From: Metarhizobium sp017305935
GTDB taxonomy: Bacteria; Pseudomonadota; Alphaproteobacteria; Rhizobiales; Rhizobiaceae
Length of the DNA: 64,000 nt
Reading direction: 5' to 3'
Assembly: GCF_029601685.1 (NCBI RefSeq)
Contig: NZ_JARRIR010000008.1
Coordinates: forward strand, 1-64,000
Shown: in pieces, positions 50,937 through 59,135 of the stretch
Numbering within the stretch: the first letter of the stretch is position 1
Layout of the letters: every line of letters begins with the position of its first letter
Program-made: the position numbers and the translations under genes
Notes under the pieces: model-generated
What the model was told of the DNA's origin: nothing
The model's input: only the letters and a program-made list of their open reading frames with translations
Databases searched by the model: none

Positions 50937-52925
50937 TCAAAGGTCGATTCCGTCATCGGGGTTCATCGCCACCTGTCGCGCCACCATCCTCATGCGCTGG
51001 CGCATGGCGCGGGCCTTGGCCGCGTCAACGTCCGGCTCGTCGTCCAGAAACTCGAACTCCTGTTCGGGCGACGGCGGCGGGGCGCCGATTTCCTCTTGGC
51101 TTGGCAATTCCGGCTCGCGGCGGATGCCGGCATTGGCCGGATCGCCCTCGGCCCCGTCTGCGGCGGCCGGCGCGGAATGGCTTTCCGCCGCGACGACGCG
51201 GCCGGACCAATCATCGGCGGATGGGCTGGGCGCCAGCGGAGCGGCGACCAGATCGGGCGGGGTCAGGATGCGTTCCTGAAACCGTGCGTCCTCGTAGTAT
51301 CGGGCCTTGGTCGCGCGGATCGGCGGCGTGCCCGCGACCATGACGATTTCATCGGTGGGCGGAAGCTGCATGATTTCGCCCGGCGTGAGCAGCGGCCGGG
51401 CGGTCTCCTGCCGGGACACCATCAAGTGACCTAACCACGGGGCTAGGCGGTGCCCTGCGTAGTTGGTGGAGTCGCGCAGCTCGGTCGCCGTGCCTAATGC
51501 GTCTGAAACACGCTTCGCCGTCCTTTCGTCGTTCGTGGCGAAGCTGACGCGGACGTGGCAGTTGTCGAGGATCGCGTTGTTCGGGCCATAGGCGCGCTCG
51601 ATCTGGTTGAGGCTCTGCGCGATCAGGAAGCCTTTGATTCCGTAGCCCGCCATGAACGCGAGCGCCGATTCAAAGAAATCGAGCCGGCCGAGCGCCGGAA
51701 ACTCGTCCAGCATCAATAGCAGCCGATGGCGCTTGCCGGAGGTGGTCAATTCCTCGGTCAACCGCCTGCCGATCTGGTTGAGGATCAGGCGGATAAGCGG
51801 CTTTGTGCGGTTTATGTCGGACGGCGGCACGACAAGGTAGAGCGTGACGGGCTGGCGGCTGCCGACCAGATCGGCAATGCGCCAGTCGCATCGCGCCGTC
51901 ACCCGCGCCACCACGGGATCGCGGTAGAGGCCGAGAAACGACATGGCGGTGGAGAGCACGCCCGACCGTTCGTTCTCGGATTTGTTCAACAGCTCGCGGG
52001 CCGACGACGCGATGACGGGATGAACGCCCGCCTCGCCGAGATGCGGCGTATCCATCATGGCGCGCAAGGTCGCCTCGACCGGACGGCGGGGATCGGACAG
52101 GAAGTTGGCGACGCCCGCCAAGGTCTTGTCCTTCTCCGCATAGAGAACATGCAGGATCGCGCCGACCAGCAGCGAATGGCTGGTCTTTTCCCAATGGTTG
52201 CGCTTGTCGAGACTGCCTTCGGGATCGACCAGAATATCCGCGATGTTCTGCACGTCGCGGACTTCCCATTCCCCCTGCCGCACTTCGAGCAGCGGATTGT
52301 AGGCGGACGATCTGGCGTTCGTGGGATCGAACAGCAGGACGCGGCCATGCTGGGCGCGAAAGCCGGCCGTCAGAGTCCAGTTCTCGCCCTTGATGTCGTG
52401 GACAATGCAGCTTCCCGGCCATGTCAGCAGCGTCGGTACCACCAGCCCGACACCTTTGCCGCTGCGAGTCGGGGCGAAGCACAACACATGCTCCGGCCCG
52501 TCATGGCGCAGATAGTGCCGGTCGTATCTGCCGAGCACCACGCCATCGGGGCCGAGCAGACCGGCGGCGCGGATTTCGCGATCCTCCGCCCATCGCGCCG
52601 AACCATAGGTGGCGACGTTGCGCGCCTCCCGTGCCCGGATGATCGACATGAGGATGGCGGCGGCGATGGCGATGAAACCGCCGGACGCCGTGATGATGGC
52701 ACCTTCGACGAAGATTGCGGGCGCATAGGCGTCAAACGAAAACCACCACCAGAAGAAGGCCGGCGGATAATAGACCGGCCAGCCCGCCAGCTCGAACCAC
52801 GGATTGCCAAGCTGGAGCTGGAAGCGGAGGCGGAACGCCGTCCATTGCGTCGCTGCCCACACCATCACCAGAACGATGGTGAAGACGACAGCGATTTGAC
52901 CCCAAAGGATTCGGCCTCCGCGCAA
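50937..52925 (-). CDS. traG: Conjugative coupling protein TraG (VirD4-like)
   Basis: 662 residues. Two N-terminal membrane helices (IAVVFTIVLVMVWAATQWTA; AIFVEGAIITASGGFIAIAA), Walker A in FAPTRSGKGVGLVVP, and Walker B LLLMLDEFPALGRL. It hands the relaxase-DNA complex to the channel. Start is placed at a TTG (52925) with GGAG six bases upstream, giving MRGGRILWGQ, the usual family start. A longer open frame to 53033 has no TraG-like sequence. C-terminal acidic tail about 560-662. Confidence 0.92.
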   Translation of the reverse strand: MRGGRILWGQIAVVFTIVLVMVWAATQWTAFRLRFQLQLGNPWFELAGWPVYYPPAFFWWWFSFDAYAPAIFVEGAIITASGGFIAIAAAILMSIIRAREARNVATYGSARWAEDREIRAAGLLGPDGVVLGRYDRHYLRHDGPEHVLCFAPTRSGKGVGLVVPTLLTWPGSCIVHDIKGENWTLTAGFRAQHGRVLLFDPTNARSSAYNPLLEVRQGEWEVRDVQNIADILVDPEGSLDKRNHWEKTSHSLLVGAILHVLYAEKDKTLAGVANFLSDPRRPVEATLRAMMDTPHLGEAGVHPVIASSARELLNKSENERSGVLSTAMSFLGLYRDPVVARVTARCDWRIADLVGSRQPVTLYLVVPPSDINRTKPLIRLILNQIGRRLTEELTTSGKRHRLLLMLDEFPALGRLDFFESALAFMAGYGIKGFLIAQSLNQIERAYGPNNAILDNCHVRVSFATNDERTAKRVSDALGTATELRDSTNYAGHRLAPWLGHLMVSRQETARPLLTPGEIMQLPPTDEIVMVAGTPPIRATKARYYEDARFQERILTPPDLVAAPLAPSPSADDWSGRVVAAESHSAPAAADGAEGDPANAGIRREPELPSQEEIGAPPPSPEQEFEFLDDEPDVDAAKARAMRQRMRMVARQVAMNPDDGIDL

Positions 52926-53022
52926 TGCAGGCTCCAGTCGGCAAAAGAAACGGAGCCGATCAGAGAGTAGGCAAAACCGGACAGGCAACAGGAAAGGGGG
53001 TGCGGGAGGGCTACCGGATACT

Positions 53023-53044
53023 ATCGGCGGCAAATAGGACGGGT
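53023..53044 (-). promoter_or_regulatory. Conserved 22-bp motif upstream of traG
   Basis: Plus-strand ATCGGCGGCAAATAGGACGG and two more bases, nearly identical to 50417-50438 upstream of trbB. Lies 98 bp before the traG start and right beside the 3' end of a LysR gene. Confidence 0.5.
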
Positions 53045-53049
53045 TGCGT

Positions 53050-54009
53050 TCACCGCCATCCGGCCGGGTGATCGCCGCTGCGCAACTGGCCGGGCGAATC
53101 GCCGCAACGCCTCATATTGTTTGCAAGGTTGAGCAGGTTTTTCAGGGTGGCGCTGCGATTGAACGGCGACCAGACGGCGGTGAACGCAACTGGCTCTGGC
53201 TCATCGGCGAAAGGCAGGAAGACGATGCCGGACGTGGGCAGCAGCGCCGTAGCTGCTCCGACGATGGTGATGCCGAAGCCCTGTCCGACCATGGACAGCA
53301 GCGCGCCACGCCCCACGTCGAAGCGCAGGATTGACGGCGCGGGCCAGCGCCCGGCATGGCGCTGCACGATATGGCTATGAACCTGCGGACCTGTGCCGCC
53401 ATGCCGGACAAGAAACGTCTCGCCTGCCAGATCGGCCCATGTGACGGCCGACTGCCCGGCGAGTGGATGCCCATCCGGCAGCACGGCAACCAACTGTTCG
53501 GTCCAGATCGGGTGGGTGTGGCAGTCTGGCAGCTCGGGCGTGCCCGCGACAAACACCACGTCCAGCCGGTCGGCGCGAAGCTGCATCACCGCTTCGCGAG
53601 CTGTCCCTTCCGTCATCTCGACTTCAACGCCGGGATGGTCCTCGCGGTATTGGCCGATCAGCTTTGCGAGGAAGCTGTGCGGGATCAGGGCATGGATACC
53701 GATACGAAGCCGGCCGCTTTCTCCCGCCGCCGCCATGCCGGCGGTCTTCACTGCATGGTCCAGTTGATCGACGCCGGCCGCTATCCGCTCGACGAAGTGG
53801 TGTCCGGCCTCGGTCAGTCGGACGCCGCGCGCGTGACGCTCGAACAGAAGGATACCAAGGTCTTCTTCCAGCGCCTTCACGCGGGCGCTGACGCTGGATT
53901 GCGCCACGCCGAGCGCATTGGCGGCGTGGCGGAAGTTCAGATATTCGGCGACGGCGAGTGTCTGGATCAGCGATGCGAGGGGGATACGCGATCCGAGCGT
54001 GGTCGGCAT
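53050..54009 (-). CDS. LysR-type regulator, copy 1
   Basis: 319 residues from MPTTLGSRIPLASLIQ. N-terminal HTH (FRHAANALGVAQSSVSARVK, ALEEDLGILLFERHARGV) and a periplasmic-binding-like effector domain (about 95-300). Closely similar to the LysR at 56016-56933 over nearly its whole length. LysR genes of this kind accompany floR and transfer genes in several mobile elements. Confidence 0.9.
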   Translation of the reverse strand: MPTTLGSRIPLASLIQTLAVAEYLNFRHAANALGVAQSSVSARVKALEEDLGILLFERHARGVRLTEAGHHFVERIAAGVDQLDHAVKTAGMAAAGESGRLRIGIHALIPHSFLAKLIGQYREDHPGVEVEMTEGTAREAVMQLRADRLDVVFVAGTPELPDCHTHPIWTEQLVAVLPDGHPLAGQSAVTWADLAGETFLVRHGGTGPQVHSHIVQRHAGRWPAPSILRFDVGRGALLSMVGQGFGITIVGAATALLPTSGIVFLPFADEPEPVAFTAVWSPFNRSATLKNLLNLANNMRRCGDSPGQLRSGDHPAGWR

Positions 54010-54164
54010 ACCCCATGGGCAACCATCCATCGGTGCTGATCGCCGCCGCATCGCTCAAATGCCACTACAGTGCTTTGTTCCACGCCGTAGCAGACGCAGG
54101 TGCTTGGCTCCCTTAGAATGACGCATTGGATTACCCCTCCTACTATGTTGCCTACTGCGCATAA

Positions 54165-54187
54165 GTGACTTGCATGATGGAAGTTAC
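54165..54187. promoter_or_regulatory. Palindrome upstream of HxlR gene
   Basis: GTGACTT-N9-AAGTTAC, 6 of 7 positions complementary, 18 bp before the hxlR start. HxlR proteins bind such dyads, so autoregulation is plausible. Confidence 0.4.
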
Positions 54188-54204
54188 ACCATTATGGATG
54201 TGTC

Positions 54205-54714
54205 ATGCAACGAACAAGCTTTCTGTCATTCGAGTGTCCCGCAGCCCGAGCGCTGGAAAGCGTCGGTGACTGGTGGAGCATCCTGATCCTGCGAGACGCC
54301 TTCCAAGGGCTTAGCAAATTCGATGAATTCGAGAAGAATCTCGGTATTTCCGCGAACATTTTGGCGAGGCGATTGAAGCATCTCACGGCGGAAGGACTGT
54401 TTGAAAGGCAACGATACAATGATCATCCGCCTCGATTTGAATACGTCCTTACCGACAAGGGGCGAGATTTCTATCCGGTAGCAATCGCCCTGTTCGCATG
54501 GGGGAACCGGAACCTTGCGCCCAATGAAATAGCCATGCGCCTTGGTGACAAGAAAACCGGACAGGAGAGGACCGCCGTTATCATCGACGCGAATACAGGA
54601 GAAGCAATCACTCCCGAAAACACCGTTCTTCTGGCAGGCCCCGCCGCAACAGAGGAAACGATGCGCGTCATAAATCGCATGAAGCGAATAAGCTCAGAAA
54701 AAGAAACGGAATAA
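54205..54714 (+). CDS. HxlR-family regulator
   Basis: 169 residues. The HxlR winged helix occupies about 9-105: CPAARALESVGDWWSILILR, FDEFEKNLGISANILARRLK, LTAEGLFERQRYNDHPPRFE, YVLTDKGRDF. The last 60 residues form a small acidic extension. Base composition (about 50% GC) differs from the surrounding GC-rich transfer genes, so the pair with the downstream synthase was probably acquired. Four bases separate its stop from the ketoacyl synthase. Confidence 0.9.
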   Translation: MQRTSFLSFECPAARALESVGDWWSILILRDAFQGLSKFDEFEKNLGISANILARRLKHLTAEGLFERQRYNDHPPRFEYVLTDKGRDFYPVAIALFAWGNRNLAPNEIAMRLGDKKTGQERTAVIIDANTGEAITPENTVLLAGPAATEETMRVINRMKRISSEKETE

Positions 54715-54718
54715 TCCA

Positions 54719-55981
54719 ATGCGCCGAATTGTTGTAACCGGCATGGGTTTAGTTGGCCCCCTTGGTTCTGGCACTGAAATAAGCTGGAAAAGACTCCTCG
54801 ACGGGAAATCGGGAATCAGGAATTTGCCTGATGAAATCTCCAATGATCTACCGGTGAAAATCGGGGGAATCGTTCCCAGCCTGATTGAAGATTCCGAAGC
54901 CGGTTTTGATCCAGATTTAATCGTTGACACAAAGGATCAACGAAAAATGGATCGCTTCATTCTGTTTGCACTTGCGGCCGCGAAGGAGGCTCTTGAAACG
55001 GCAGGATGGCATCCCACGAGCGACTACGAACGTGAGCGCACGGCGACAATTATCGCCTCTGGTATAGGCGGGTTTCCTGCTATCGCTTCGGCAGTTCGCA
55101 TAACGGATACACGGGGAGCACGGAGGCTCTCACCGTTTACCGTGCCGTCGTTTCTTGCCAACCTTGCAGCAGGACACGTTACCATCAGGCATGGATTTAC
55201 AGGCCCAATTGGCACGCCTGTAACCGCCTGCGCTGCGAGCGTTCAGGCCATCGGAGACGCCGCGCGGCTGATACGCTCCAACGAAGCCGATATCGCTCTG
55301 TGCGGTGGAGCAGAAGCGTGCATTGACAAGGTTAGTCTCGGGGCATTTGCTGCCGCGCGAGCACTATCTACCGGCTACAATACTACACCTGAAATGGCGT
55401 CAAGGCCGTTCGACACCGAGCGCGATGGTTTCGTAATGTCCGAAGGGGCGGGTCTGATCGTCATAGAAGAATTGGAACATGCCCTTGCTCGGGGTGCCAA
55501 ACCCATAGCCGAATTGGTAGGATACGGCACAAGCGCTGATGCACACCATGTGACTGCCGGTCCAGAGGACGGTCGAGGCGCGGCCCGTGCAATGAAAATC
55601 GCGCTACAAAGTGCCGGTTTGAAGCCCAACGATGTTCAACATCTGAACGCTCATTCAACCTCCACCCCCGTAGGGGATCGAGGAGAAATAGCCGCGATAA
55701 AATCCGTTTTTGGCGATCATGATGTAGCTGTAAGCGCCACGAAGTCAGCGACGGGGCACTTACTCGGTGCCGCTGGCGGCATTGAGGCGATCTTCACGAT
55801 ACTCGCCTTGCGGGATCAAATCGCTCCCCCAACGAGAAATTTGGAGAGCCCCGATCCTATTGCCGTAGGTATCGATCTGGTTCGCCAATCTGCACGGCCT
55901 GTTCTCATGGAACATGCCATTTCCAACGGATTCGGCTTTGGCGGCGTTAATGCAAGTGTCGCTTTCCGGCGATGGCAATAA
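54719..55981 (+). CDS. fabF: 3-oxoacyl-ACP synthase II (FabF-type)
   Basis: 420 residues. Complete thiolase-fold condensing enzyme: active-site C171 in TACAASVQAI, H312 in NAHSTSTPVGD, K342 and H347 in TKSATGHLLGAAGG, and the Phe-gate region NGFGFGGVNA. It elongates acyl-ACP with malonyl-ACP. FabF is normally a housekeeping enzyme, beside fabG/acpP. Here it is cargo with a dedicated HxlR regulator, suggesting replacement of an inhibited chromosomal FabF, or making of a special acyl chain (inference). Confidence 0.9.
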   Translation: MRRIVVTGMGLVGPLGSGTEISWKRLLDGKSGIRNLPDEISNDLPVKIGGIVPSLIEDSEAGFDPDLIVDTKDQRKMDRFILFALAAAKEALETAGWHPTSDYERERTATIIASGIGGFPAIASAVRITDTRGARRLSPFTVPSFLANLAAGHVTIRHGFTGPIGTPVTACAASVQAIGDAARLIRSNEADIALCGGAEACIDKVSLGAFAAARALSTGYNTTPEMASRPFDTERDGFVMSEGAGLIVIEELEHALARGAKPIAELVGYGTSADAHHVTAGPEDGRGAARAMKIALQSAGLKPNDVQHLNAHSTSTPVGDRGEIAAIKSVFGDHDVAVSATKSATGHLLGAAGGIEAIFTILALRDQIAPPTRNLESPDPIAVGIDLVRQSARPVLMEHAISNGFGFGGVNASVAFRRWQ

Positions 55982-56015
55982 CAGTCCCGGACGGTGCTTC
56001 CGCGACCACTTCGGC

Positions 56016-56933
56016 TCACGCCCTCGCTATCCGTGGCAGTACTGAATTCGTGCAGACCTGCCGGCCCATGTCGTTGGCGAGACTGAGCAGGTTACGAAGC
56101 GCCGCGCTGCGGTTGGACGGCGACCAGACAGCCGAGAAGGCGACCGGCTCCGGCTCGTCGGCGAAGGGCAAGAAGACAATGCCGGTTGACGGCAACAGCG
56201 CCGTGGCCGCGCCGACGATGGTGATGCCGAAGCCCTGACCGACCAAGGACAAAAGGGTGCCACGCCCCACGTCGAAGCGCAGGATCGACGGCGCAGGCCA
56301 GCGCTCGGCATGGCGTAGCATGATATGGCTATGAACCTGCGGTCCAGTGCCGCCATGCCGGACAAGGAACGTCTCGCCTGCCAGATCGGGCCATGTGACG
56401 GCTGACCGCTTGGCGAGCGGATGCCGTTCCGGTAGCACCGCCAAGAGCGGTTCGGTCCATGTGCGACGGGAATGGCAGTCGGGTGGTTGGGGCGTGCCCG
56501 CGACGAACGCCACGTCCAACCTGCCGGCGCGAAGCTGCACCACCGCTTCACGGGCCGGGCCTTCGGCGATCTCGACTTCAACATCGGGGTGATCCTTGCG
56601 GTATTGGCCGATCAGCTTTGCGAGGAAGCTATGCGGAATCAGGGCATGGATACCGATACGAAGCCGGCCGCTTTCTCCGGCTGCCGCCATGCCGGCGGTT
56701 TTCACCGCATGGTCGAGTTGGTCAATACCTACGGCTATCCGCTCGACGAAATGGCGTCCGGCCTCGGTCAGCCGAACGCCGCGTGCATGACGCTCGAACA
56801 AGAGGATGCCGAGGTCTTCTTCCAGTGCCTTCACGCGGGCGCTGACGCTGGACTGTGCAACGCCGAGCGCATTGGCGGCGTGACGGAAGTTGAGATATTC
56901 GGCGACAGCGAGAGTGTGTACTAAGGTCATCAT
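56016..56933 (-). CDS. LysR-type regulator, copy 2
   Basis: 305 residues from MMTLVHTLAVAEYLNFRHAA. By eye about 85% of residues match copy 1 at 53050-54009, including the HTH. Its C-terminus diverges (CTNSVLPRIARA). Same orientation as copy 1, so the two form imperfect direct repeats around hxlR-fabF. A longer frame reaches into the tetA 3' end. A LysR gene next to tet(G) is known from SGI1-type clusters. Confidence 0.88.
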   Translation of the reverse strand: MMTLVHTLAVAEYLNFRHAANALGVAQSSVSARVKALEEDLGILLFERHARGVRLTEAGRHFVERIAVGIDQLDHAVKTAGMAAAGESGRLRIGIHALIPHSFLAKLIGQYRKDHPDVEVEIAEGPAREAVVQLRAGRLDVAFVAGTPQPPDCHSRRTWTEPLLAVLPERHPLAKRSAVTWPDLAGETFLVRHGGTGPQVHSHIMLRHAERWPAPSILRFDVGRGTLLSLVGQGFGITIVGAATALLPSTGIVFLPFADEPEPVAFSAVWSPSNRSAALRNLLSLANDMGRQVCTNSVLPRIARA

Positions 56934-57022
56934 CGGCACTCGCCCCGAGAGGAGATGATGGCTCAACGGATTTAATCCGTCATTCCTCGTAAGTCTACGC
57001 ATACCAATTCGCCATGACTCAA

Positions 57023-58198
57023 TCACAATGAAGTTGCGAAAGGTCTGCGTAGTATTGGCAGACATATTAAATAGAGAATCGCGCCGACAATCCAAACCCA
57101 ACCGTTCCATGCTCCTATGGTGGCAGAATAGAGTGCCGTGAAGCCAAGCGGTCCTGCGATAGAGCTTAGATTGGTGAGGCTTGTAAGCGTTCCCTGTAAA
57201 GCTCCTTGCTTGTTACTGCTGACATTGTTTGAGAGCATTGCCTGCAAGGCCGGCATGCCAACACCTCCGGCGGCAAGCAGCAACAAAATCGGGAACACCA
57301 TCCATCCCTGCGTGGCAAAAGCCAGAAGAATGAAGCCAGTCGCATCCGCAGCCATGCCAAACAGTAGCGTGCGCCGTTCTCCAAGCCGGCTTGAAAGAGG
57401 GCCGGTAACAAACGCCTGAAAAATCGCGTGTGTTGCTCCAAACGCCGCGAGCGACAAGCCAACGGTCGTGGTGTTCCACTGAAAACGATCCTCGCCATAT
57501 ATGACCCATAGGGCCGCAGGGACCTGGCCGATCAGTTGAATAATGAAGAAAACTGCGAAAAGCGCAGCTAGCCCGCGCAATGTATCATCCAGCCGGAACA
57601 GAACGAATGGTTTGATGCGAACCGGCTTTCCGGTCCCGCCATGGCTGCGATGAGTCTCCTTGAGAAAAATGCAGGCAAGCAGGAACGCGAAGCCGTTGAG
57701 AAGGGCAGCGGCGATAAACGGAGTATGGGCAGAAATACCACCGAGCATACCACCAAGTGCTGGCCCGGCAATCATGCCTGCCCCATAACAGGCCCCCATG
57801 TAGCCGAACCAGCGTGCGCGAGAACCTTCCCCCGTCGAATCCGCAATGGTTGAGGCAGCTACAGCTCCGGTTGCGCCCGTGATGCCGGAGACGAGCCGGC
57901 CGATATAGAGCACCCATAAGACCGGCGCTGATGCCATAATCGTGTAATCGACTGCGGCCCCCGCAAGGGAAGCCAGAAGCACCGGACGCCGACCGTAAGC
58001 ATCTGAAAATTGTCCAAGCACGGGCGCGAAGATGACCTGCATCAACGCATAGAGTGACAGCAAAGCACCATAGTGACCAGCGACCTGCTCCGCCGGCACA
58101 AGCTCGCGCAGAAGCGTCGGAAGGACCGGCATGATGAGGCCGAGTCCCATGGCGTCGAGACTGACGATCAGCAGGGCGATGATGGCAGAGCTGCGCAC
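57023..58198 (-). CDS. tetA(G): Tetracycline efflux MFS transporter, class G-like
   Basis: 391 residues, 12 membrane helices. The start MRSSAIIALLIVSLDAMGLG, the intracellular loop motif A (GQFSDAYGRRPVLLASL) and the end LYLICLPILRRPFATSL match class G tetracycline efflux pumps as I recall them, with scattered substitutions. Exports tetracycline-Mg in exchange for protons. GTG start. Divergent to tetR with two operators between. Confidence 0.92.
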   Translation of the reverse strand: MRSSAIIALLIVSLDAMGLGLIMPVLPTLLRELVPAEQVAGHYGALLSLYALMQVIFAPVLGQFSDAYGRRPVLLASLAGAAVDYTIMASAPVLWVLYIGRLVSGITGATGAVAASTIADSTGEGSRARWFGYMGACYGAGMIAGPALGGMLGGISAHTPFIAAALLNGFAFLLACIFLKETHRSHGGTGKPVRIKPFVLFRLDDTLRGLAALFAVFFIIQLIGQVPAALWVIYGEDRFQWNTTTVGLSLAAFGATHAIFQAFVTGPLSSRLGERRTLLFGMAADATGFILLAFATQGWMVFPILLLLAAGGVGMPALQAMLSNNVSSNKQGALQGTLTSLTNLSSIAGPLGFTALYSATIGAWNGWVWIVGAILYLICLPILRRPFATSL

Positions 58199-58231
58199 CT
58201 GAAACTCCAGCGCCGCTCAATGCGAGCGACT

Positions 58232-58274
58232 TTATCAATGATAAGGACATGGACATAGAACTTATCGGTGATAA
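58232..58274. promoter_or_regulatory. Tandem tet operators
   Basis: TTATCAATGATAA (58232-58244) and TTATCGGTGATAA (58262-58274), two palindromes of the tetO type in the tetR-tetA gap. TetR bound here would repress both genes until tetracycline binds. Confidence 0.85.
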
Positions 58275-58302
58275 ATTGTCAAGCGTTGGCGAAGGAACGT
58301 GA

Positions 58303-58929
58303 ATGACCAAACTGGACAAGGGCACCGTGATCGCAGCGGCGCTGGAGCTGCTGAACGAGGTTGGCATGGACAACCTGACGACGCGAAAGCTCGCTGAACG
58401 CCTCAAANNNNNNNNNNNNNNNNNNNNNNNNNNNNNNNNNNNNNNNNNNNNNNNNNNNNNNNNNNNNNNNNNNNNNNNNNNNNNNNNNNNNNNNNNNNNN
58501 NNNNNNNNNNNNNNNNNNNNNNNNNNNNNNNNNNNNNNNNNNNNNNNNNNNNNNNNNNNNNNNNNNNNNNNNNNNNNNNNNNNNNNNNNNNNNNNNNNNN
58601 NNNNNNNNNNNNNNNNNACAGAACCGAATTTTGGCGCTGCCGAGACACAAATACGCTTTCTCTGCGCGGCGGGCTTTGGTCCGAAGCACGCTGTTTGGGC
58701 GCTCCGGGCGGTCAGTCACTATGTGGTCGGTTCCGTTCTCGAGCAGCAGGCATCTGATGCCGATGAGAGAGTTCCGGACAGGCCAGATGTGTCCGAGCAA
58801 GCACCGTCGTCCTTCCTGCACGATCTGTTTCACGAGTTGGAAACAGACGGCATGGATGCTGCGTTCAACTTCGGACTCGACAGCCTCATCGCTGGTTTCG
58901 AGCGGCTGCGTTCATCTACAACAGATTAG
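58303..58929 (+). CDS. tetR(G): Tetracycline repressor TetR, class G-like
   Basis: 208 residues including 70 undetermined ones. The readable N-terminus (MTKLDKGTVIAAALELLNEV; TTRKLAERLK) is the TetR DNA-binding domain and the C-terminus (ETDGMDAAFNFGLDSLIAGF) the ligand/dimer domain. The 210-base N run keeps the frame, and its length is what I recall for the missing part of class G TetR, so the gene is probably intact. Confidence 0.88.
   Translation: MTKLDKGTVIAAALELLNEVGMDNLTTRKLAERLKXXXXXXXXXXXXXXXXXXXXXXXXXXXXXXXXXXXXXXXXXXXXXXXXXXXXXXXXXXXXXXXXXXXXXXTEPNFGAAETQIRFLCAAGFGPKHAVWALRAVSHYVVGSVLEQQASDADERVPDRPDVSEQAPSSFLHDLFHELETDGMDAAFNFGLDSLIAGFERLRSSTTD
58408..58617. other. Undetermined bases (210 N)
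   Basis: A run of N inside tetR, an assembly gap or mask, not a biological feature. Confidence 1.
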
Positions 58930-59045
58930 AGGCTTATGCCCCTTTGCCGCCCCAACTGCCACGACACCGATCGGCTTTGCACGATGCCGATGACCTCACG
59001 GCCGAGCTGGCGGTCGATGACCGGCCGCCACGGGACAAGGGAAAT
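58926..59045 (-). pseudogene. Relaxase 3'-end fragment
   Basis: The last 37 or so codons of a VirD2-like relaxase: LVPWRPVIDRQLGREVIGIV then SVSWQLGRQRG, closely matching the end of the intact relaxase (LVPWRPIIDRQLGREVAGIM, SVSWQVGRQRG) at 60567-60690. By eye about 80% of bases match, so it derives from a related rather than identical copy. It separates floR from tetR. Confidence 0.75.
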
Positions 59046-59135
59046 GAGCGGTATCTTGCCGGACAGGATACCGCCATTCACAAGGTTTCGATGATTATTG
59101 CGCCGCATCGGAGCGGGCTTGCTTCCAGTCGTCGG

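Noticed and set aside
51726..52970. A 414-codon plus-strand frame
   Set aside because: Antisense of traG with typical shadow composition.
58408..58617. An in-frame disruption of tetR
   Set aside because: The N run is a sequence gap whose length keeps the frame; both flanks match TetR.
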